The notes under the pieces were generated by a model. The model did not search any database, was not told where the DNA came from, and was given only the letters and a program-made list of their open reading frames with translations. The position numbers were made by a program, and so were the translations under genes. A DNA stretch of 64,000 bases from UMGS1590 sp963558655 (lineage in GTDB: Bacteria > Bacillota > Peptococcia > Peptococcales > Peptococcaceae), in NCBI GenBank assembly GCA_963558655.1, contig CAUWHJ010000001.1:1-64000 (forward strand), in the 5' to 3' direction. The number at the start of each line of letters is the position of its first letter. Position 1 is the stretch's first letter. Of this stretch, positions 59,463 to 64,000 are shown piece after piece.

Positions 59463-60318
59463 GACGGTTGTCTCCTTTCATATAAGCGAGCATGATGTCT
59501 TCAATAGTTGGGCGTTCGATGAGCGCGTCGGGAAAAGCTGTCAGCGTTTCCGGAGCACGTGTGAGGCCGGTGAAGCCATAGGCGGTTTCTTCAAGGGTTA
59601 GGAAAAGCGCACGGTTTTCGGCGTTGAGTGTGGTGCGATCGCCTTTGAGGATGCGGTGGCTGTCGAGAAGGCTGTCCTTGTCTTCTTGGAAAACAATGTG
59701 GCCTTCGTCAATCATGACGAGATAGTCGGCGATCTTGTCAAGATCGGAGGTGATGTGGGTGGAGAAAAAGACGCCTTTACCGCCGTTTTCCATAAATGTA
59801 GTAAGAATGTGTAAGAGTTGGTGTCGGATTTTTGGATCAAGTCCGCTTGTGGGCTCGTCCATGAGGAGCAGTTCGGCACCATGACTGAGCGCCAGTGTGA
59901 GTGCAAATTTCATGCGCATACCACGAGAAAGGGTGGCAATTTGCTGGCGTGCGTCGAGATTGAAGTGGTTGAGCCAGTGGTGAAAATCTTCGTCGCTCCA
60001 GTGGCTGTAAGCCGGAGCGATGATGCGTTTCATTTCATTGAGACTCAGTTCGTCGTAGAAACCGCCGTTGTCCAATACAATGCCAATGCGGTCTTTGATG
60101 GCAGTGGCATCGTGGTCCATATCAAGCCCAAAGATGTGTACGCTGCCGCTGTCTTTGTGGATGAGATCCAGCATGGTGCGTAAGGTGGTTGTTTTACCGG
60201 CGCCGTTGGCACCGATGAAGCCGGTGATGCAGCCTTCAGGCAGGGTAAAGGAAAGATCGCGCAGGGCGAAACGTGGTAAGGTTTTGTTCAAACCTTGTAC
60301 GGTGAGCAGTGTGTTCAT
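59422..60318 (-). CDS. ABC transporter ATPase
   Basis: A 298-residue ATPase: Walker A GANGAGKTTTL, signature LSRGMRMKFALTLAL, Walker B LLLMDEPTSGLDP, switch His in STHITSDL, plus a C-terminal tail of about 80 residues. The signature SRGMR is usual for YtrB/BcrA-like antibiotic-response exporters. 1 bp separates it from the gntR stop. Confidence 0.92.
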   Translation of the reverse strand: MNTLLTVQGLNKTLPRFALRDLSFTLPEGCITGFIGANGAGKTTTLRTMLDLIHKDSGSVHIFGLDMDHDATAIKDRIGIVLDNGGFYDELSLNEMKRIIAPAYSHWSDEDFHHWLNHFNLDARQQIATLSRGMRMKFALTLALSHGAELLLMDEPTSGLDPKIRHQLLHILTTFMENGGKGVFFSTHITSDLDKIADYLVMIDEGHIVFQEDKDSLLDSHRILKGDRTTLNAENRALFLTLEETAYGFTGLTRAPETLTAFPDALIERPTIEDIMLAYMKGDNRHAASSHAQRSAHY

Positions 60319-60319
60319 G

Positions 60320-60694
60320 TTATGCCTCCTCGTAGAGAATGTCCATCATGGCGTTGAGCTCAGCTTTACTGATACCCAATGTTTTAGCGTCAGCGATCAT
60401 TGCCGCCATTTTTTCTTCTACACGTCGGCGGCGAGCGTCACGCAGAAGTTCCACATTACCGCTGGCCACGAAGGTGCCTTTACCAACTTGACTGGTGACG
60501 AAGCCTTCTTGTTCAAGATCGTCATAGACGCGGCGAATGGTTAGGACGCTGACTTTGAGATCACTGGCAAAGGCGCGGATGGATGGCAAGGCGTCACCTT
60601 CGGCAAGCGTGCCTTGCAAGATGGCGTCCTTGAGCTGATCCTTGATCTGTTCGTAGAGCGGGCGTGTGGAGGTGTTGGAGATGAGAATTTTCAA
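60320..60694 (-). CDS. GntR-family regulator, YtrA type
   Basis: A 124-residue protein with winged helix (PLYEQIKDQLKDAILQGTLA, then LPSIRAFASDLKVSVLTIRR) and a short C-terminal dimerisation segment, the YtrA layout. Starts at TTG 60694 behind GGGAGGACACC. First gene of the operon, so probably autoregulatory. CACAC-T-GTGTG and tandem GTGTATA motifs lie just upstream. Confidence 0.88.
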   Translation of the reverse strand: MKILISNTSTRPLYEQIKDQLKDAILQGTLAEGDALPSIRAFASDLKVSVLTIRRVYDDLEQEGFVTSQVGKGTFVASGNVELLRDARRRRVEEKMAAMIADAKTLGISKAELNAMMDILYEEA

Positions 60695-60716
60695 TGGTTG
60701 GTGTCCTCCCTTTTTA

Positions 60717-60752
60717 CACACTGTGTGATGTTTTGATATACACACTATACAC
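60717..60752 (-). promoter_or_regulatory. Candidate GntR operator region
   Basis: CACAC-T-GTGTG (60717-60727) is a perfect dyad, and the minus strand reads GTGTATAGTGTGTATA at 60752-60737, a tandem repeat of GTGTATA. Both lie upstream of the gntR-ABC start. Confidence 0.4.
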
Positions 60753-60913
60753 GATAAGCACGATGCTGTCAAGGAGGTGTGAGGCGGAAAAAGTGCGGAT
60801 GGTTGTGGAGAAAAATTTTTCGGCATCGGCGCCGGAATTTTCTGGCGGTTGATGCCAAGTGGTGGGAATTGTGGTAACATGGTGGTAAGAGTTGACTATG
60901 GCAGGGAGTGAGG

Positions 60914-63900
60914 ATGATGAAAGCGAAAAAGATACGGCAGCTGGCGGCGGAACTTGTGACGGTGTTGTTGAGCCGGCAATTTTTTGATAAAACAGGACTT
61001 TCGGCGCAGTGTGTGCGAGAGATCGCCGGGCGCGCATATTGGGAGCCGATTTTCGCTCAGCTTTTTCCGATTCGTGAGCGGCTTTCGTGTGCAGAGGTGC
61101 TGACGCTGTGTGCCGAGCCAATGGCGGCCCTTTCTGAGACGCCAAAAGAAGGATGGCTTTCGTTCATTTATGATTTCGGCTGTACGGTGCTCTATCCTGA
61201 GCCGGAGAAAGAGACACGTTTTGCGCCGTATCAAGCGGCGGCGTATTTGTATTTGACGGTGCTGCAATTTTTGCTCGATGAGGAGCGGAAGGTGATGGCG
61301 GCAGAGCCGTTTGTGGATTTTGTGCTGCTGGCGCCGGAAGAATACGAGCGTTTTGAGTCGCGCAATGAATATGCACAGTTTCTCAAGGCATGGCGCAAGG
61401 ATTATGTGTACGAGCTTTTCCGCCTGAACATGGAGGCCACTGCCTTTAAGACGCTGGAACACGTTGCCGGTGTGCATTATGTGGCGATGTTTTTGGCGCG
61501 CGGGCTTTATGAGGCCGGTGTGCCAATTGATTTGGCGTTGGTGAGTGGGGCGGCAGCGGGGCACGACTTGGGAAAGTTTGGCTGCAAGCCGGGCGAAGAA
61601 GTGCCGCATATGCACTATTATTACACCGACCGTTGGTTCCATCGTCATCACATCACCTATATCGGGCACATCGCCGCCAATCATTCCACCTGGGATTTGG
61701 AGCCGGAGCGTTTGAGCGTGGAGTCGTTGGTGCTGATTTATGCAGATTTCTGCGTGAAGCAGGAGCGCATCCATGGCGAAAACCGCACGCGCATCAGTTC
61801 GCTGAAAGAAGCGTTCGACATTATTTTGGCGAAGTTGGAAAATGTGGACGCCGAAAAACATCGTCGTTATCAGTTTGTGTATTCGCGCCTGAAAGATTTC
61901 CATGATTATGCGATTTCGTTGGGGGTGGATACGGAACCATTAGACGGCGTGCCGGTGGCGCATCATGCAATGCCGGCGGTGTCGCTGCGTGATACGGAGG
62001 ACACGGTGCAGTCGTTGGTGTATCTGGGCGTTGAAACGAATATTGCCGTTATGCACCGCATGAGTGCCGGACGGCAGTTTGGCAATTTTCTTGAGCAGGC
62101 ACGCAGCGAAACAAATCAGCGCAGCTTGCAGGTGTATCTGCGTCTTTTCGACCGCTACACAGCCTATACCGATGATGAACAGAAACGGCAAACGGCGGCG
62201 TATCTCTATGAGTTGATGATGCACCGTGACGGCGACATTCGTGTGGAAGCGGCGCGCCTTTTGGGAAAGACCATTGCGCAATTTAATTTTGGCTATCGCA
62301 AACGCTATCCGAGCGGTATGAAAAATGCTGATGTGCAGCAGGCGTTTGACCTTTGGTGGCAGTATATCGCAAGCATTCTGCGGCCGGATCTCAAGCTCAA
62401 TGAGGTGCAGAAGAGCCGTATTCAGGCGAATTTGAAAAACGTGTTGGCGGCGTTGTTGCACTATGCGTCGTCGGAGGATAAGGCGACGTTTCTGGAGCTG
62501 TTTATGACCTGCTTTGATGATAAAACGCATTGGAGCGCAGAGGAAAGCGTGTTGCTTTTGAATACGGTGTTTGATTTGCCGCTTGACACCATGAACGATA
62601 TAGATCTGACACGCATTGGTCACTATGCACTTGCCTGGAGCGACTGTGCCTTTTATGAAGCACGCATTGCCGCCTGGCGTGCCATGCACTGGCTCACGTT
62701 TTTGCGGCCGCAGTTGGCGGTGTCGCAGCGTATTGCCGATTATCTTGAGCGTGTTGCGACAACGGGCGACACCACGCTGACCTATCTTAAATATAAGATG
62801 CTTACCGATGTCGGGCGCAAAGCGGCAGCAGAATATGAGGCACTTTACGGCACAGACATTGTGCCGGATATTTTCCTGGATAACCTGCAAACGGCCACAC
62901 CGTGGATTGTGAAGGCGATGAACATTCGTTTGCTTTCCGACCAAATCCGTCACGATTCGTCTAAGCATCGGCTGCACATTGCTGCCCATCTTTCCAACTT
63001 GCTCAAGGTGAACGACATTATGGTGATTCCACGCGATGCCGGCATGGCGATGAGCCAGCTCTTTCCACTTTTGCGTATTGATGAGCGCACAGAGGTGGTC
63101 ATGGAGCTGGTGGGCGCGCTGGAAGTGGCCGATGCTCGCTATTCGTGCTATATTCCGGAATATTTAGCGCGCACATTGCTGTGGCTGCCGTTGGCGCAGC
63201 TTGATGAAATGCTTTCGCATATTACGGGACTTTTGGCGAGCACCAACGATGGCATTGTGATGCGTGCTTTGGACACGGCTGGTTTTCTTTTGCGCCATTT
63301 CTCAAAATATCCGGAACGCTTTCACATCAGCGAAGAAGCCTATTGCCAAAGACGCCGCAAGATGCTTGGGGCGATTCTCAAAGGCATGGCCAGCTATCGT
63401 GAGCCGGTGCGTCAAGAAGCTATGATGGTGCTGGCGGACGTTTTCTCCGGCGAAGCGGACATCGACCGAGCGATGCCAGCAGAAGAAAAATATTATCTGT
63501 TCACCACAGGCTGCCGCAAAATTCTCTTCCTGTTGACGGAAATTGGCGGCGATGATGTCAGTCTCTTTGCTCGGGCATCGGCGGTATCGTCGATTGCCAA
63601 CTTTATCAGCCAGTGGCGCATGGATTTTCAGACATTTGACATTGTTGAATGGCCGAAGGTGGCATTTTTGCCGGGCACGTTCGACCCATTTACACGTTCA
63701 CACAAGGAAATTGTGCGTGAGATTCGCGATAAGGGGTTTGAGGTGTATCTTGCTGTGGACGAATTTTCATGGTCGAAAAAGGCACAGCCGCATCTCATTC
63801 GCCGCAAGATCGTGAATATGTCTGTGGCAGATGAGTTCCACGTCAATATTTTTCCGTACAGTATTCCTGTGAACATCGCCAATCCGAACGATTTGGCGAC

Positions 63901-64000
63901 TCTGAAACAGGTGTTTGCACCGCGTGAGGTGTACATGGTGACGGGGAGCGATGTTGTGCAGAATGCGTCAAGCTACCGCAAGCCGCCGGAAGAACATTCC
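60914..64000 (+). CDS. Large HD-domain / nucleotidyltransferase protein, 3' end outside window
   Basis: An uninterrupted frame of 1029 codons from ATG 60914 (GGGAGTGAGG upstream) to the window edge. It has an N-terminal helical region; an HD-type phosphohydrolase domain with H217-D218 (AAGHDLGKFG) and later HHITYIGHIAANHS; a long helical, HEAT-repeat-like middle (about residues 350-890); and a NadD/cytidylyltransferase-like domain beginning at G921 (FLPGTFDPFTRSHKEI) with MVTGSDVVQN. The nucleotidyltransferase and HD pair recalls NadD-YqeK of Bacillota, but in reverse order and far larger. Nicotinate-nucleotide chemistry is possible, not shown. Confidence 0.8.
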   Translation, partial: MMKAKKIRQLAAELVTVLLSRQFFDKTGLSAQCVREIAGRAYWEPIFAQLFPIRERLSCAEVLTLCAEPMAALSETPKEGWLSFIYDFGCTVLYPEPEKETRFAPYQAAAYLYLTVLQFLLDEERKVMAAEPFVDFVLLAPEEYERFESRNEYAQFLKAWRKDYVYELFRLNMEATAFKTLEHVAGVHYVAMFLARGLYEAGVPIDLALVSGAAAGHDLGKFGCKPGEEVPHMHYYYTDRWFHRHHITYIGHIAANHSTWDLEPERLSVESLVLIYADFCVKQERIHGENRTRISSLKEAFDIILAKLENVDAEKHRRYQFVYSRLKDFHDYAISLGVDTEPLDGVPVAHHAMPAVSLRDTEDTVQSLVYLGVETNIAVMHRMSAGRQFGNFLEQARSETNQRSLQVYLRLFDRYTAYTDDEQKRQTAAYLYELMMHRDGDIRVEAARLLGKTIAQFNFGYRKRYPSGMKNADVQQAFDLWWQYIASILRPDLKLNEVQKSRIQANLKNVLAALLHYASSEDKATFLELFMTCFDDKTHWSAEESVLLLNTVFDLPLDTMNDIDLTRIGHYALAWSDCAFYEARIAAWRAMHWLTFLRPQLAVSQRIADYLERVATTGDTTLTYLKYKMLTDVGRKAAAEYEALYGTDIVPDIFLDNLQTATPWIVKAMNIRLLSDQIRHDSSKHRLHIAAHLSNLLKVNDIMVIPRDAGMAMSQLFPLLRIDERTEVVMELVGALEVADARYSCYIPEYLARTLLWLPLAQLDEMLSHITGLLASTNDGIVMRALDTAGFLLRHFSKYPERFHISEEAYCQRRRKMLGAILKGMASYREPVRQEAMMVLADVFSGEADIDRAMPAEEKYYLFTTGCRKILFLLTEIGGDDVSLFARASAVSSIANFISQWRMDFQTFDIVEWPKVAFLPGTFDPFTRSHKEIVREIRDKGFEVYLAVDEFSWSKKAQPHLIRRKIVNMSVADEFHVNIFPYSIPVNIANPNDLATLKQVFAPREVYMVTGSDVVQNASSYRKPPEEHS

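Noticed and set aside
60896..62989. Two minus-strand open frames (335 and 349 codons) at the window end
   Set aside because: They lie opposite the uninterrupted plus-strand HD/nucleotidyltransferase gene, whose motifs are clear. The minus frames are basic and domainless.
1..64000. CRISPR array or prophage
   Set aside because: No regularly spaced direct repeats, cas genes, integrase or phage structural genes were seen anywhere in the window.

Overview
The window is from an anaerobic member of the Bacillota, read from protein content rather than from a marker gene. It carries a glycyl-radical choline lyase in a bacterial microcompartment (BMC) locus, many radical-SAM enzymes, a class B sortase beside a TPETG-anchored surface protein (a monoderm-type cell wall), an adjacent gyrB-gyrA pair and an IscR/Rrf2 regulator. 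I cannot assign a genus.

Layout. (1) About 0.1-16 kb is a duplicated transport/hydrolase region. Two modules each pair a 682-residue alkaline-phosphatase-superfamily phosphohydrolase with a DASS/SLC13 anion transporter, and each lies near LysR-type regulators (three lysR genes, one frameshifted). Between the modules lie a zinc-ribbon/ABC-ATPase/unknown cassette, a SulP anion permease and a TauE/SafE carrier. (2) 16.0-20.0 kb is a five-gene unit: EamA transporter, small winged-helix-like protein, DUF4037-like, DUF4125-like and a MerR regulator with an effector-binding domain. (3) 20.3-34.8 kb is one long operon encoding a choline-degrading BMC: shell proteins of trimeric, hexameric, permuted and pentameric types, CutC, CutD, two aldehyde-dehydrogenase homologues, a PduL phosphotransacylase, a PduS/PduT-like redox pair and EutP/EutJ/EutQ-like accessory proteins. 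(4) 35.0-39.9 kb is an AT-richer stretch: a TetR + ABC exporter unit and two paralogous radical-SAM proteins divergent from an HxlR regulator. (5) 40.1-64 kb is mostly core genome: gyrB, gyrA, apbE, a sortase locus, a small alarmone synthetase, tRNA-Lys, iscR-like, a CNNM/CBS protein, a pseudouridine synthase, a GntR/ABC-2 operon, and a very large HD/nucleotidyltransferase protein cut off by the window end.

How the genes work together. CutC, activated by CutD, should split choline into trimethylamine and acetaldehyde inside the shell. The downstream acetaldehyde dehydrogenase (C251 present) makes acetyl-CoA, PduL makes acetyl phosphate, and the EutQ-like cupin may make ATP plus acetate. No alcohol dehydrogenase is encoded in the operon, so NADH reoxidation may run through the PduS/PduT-like pair. 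The first aldehyde-dehydrogenase homologue has Ser where the catalytic Cys should be.

The most informative regulatory signal is a pair of promoters, one before the EamA-MerR unit and one before the BMC operon. Both have TTGACA separated by exactly 19 bp from the -10 box and share the same spacer sequence pattern, which is the hallmark of MerR-type control. This ties the EamA/DUF4037/DUF4125 genes to choline catabolism. The duplicated hydrolase/transporter modules next door suggest, as inference only, that the organism releases choline or another head group from a phosphate or sulfate ester before fermenting it.
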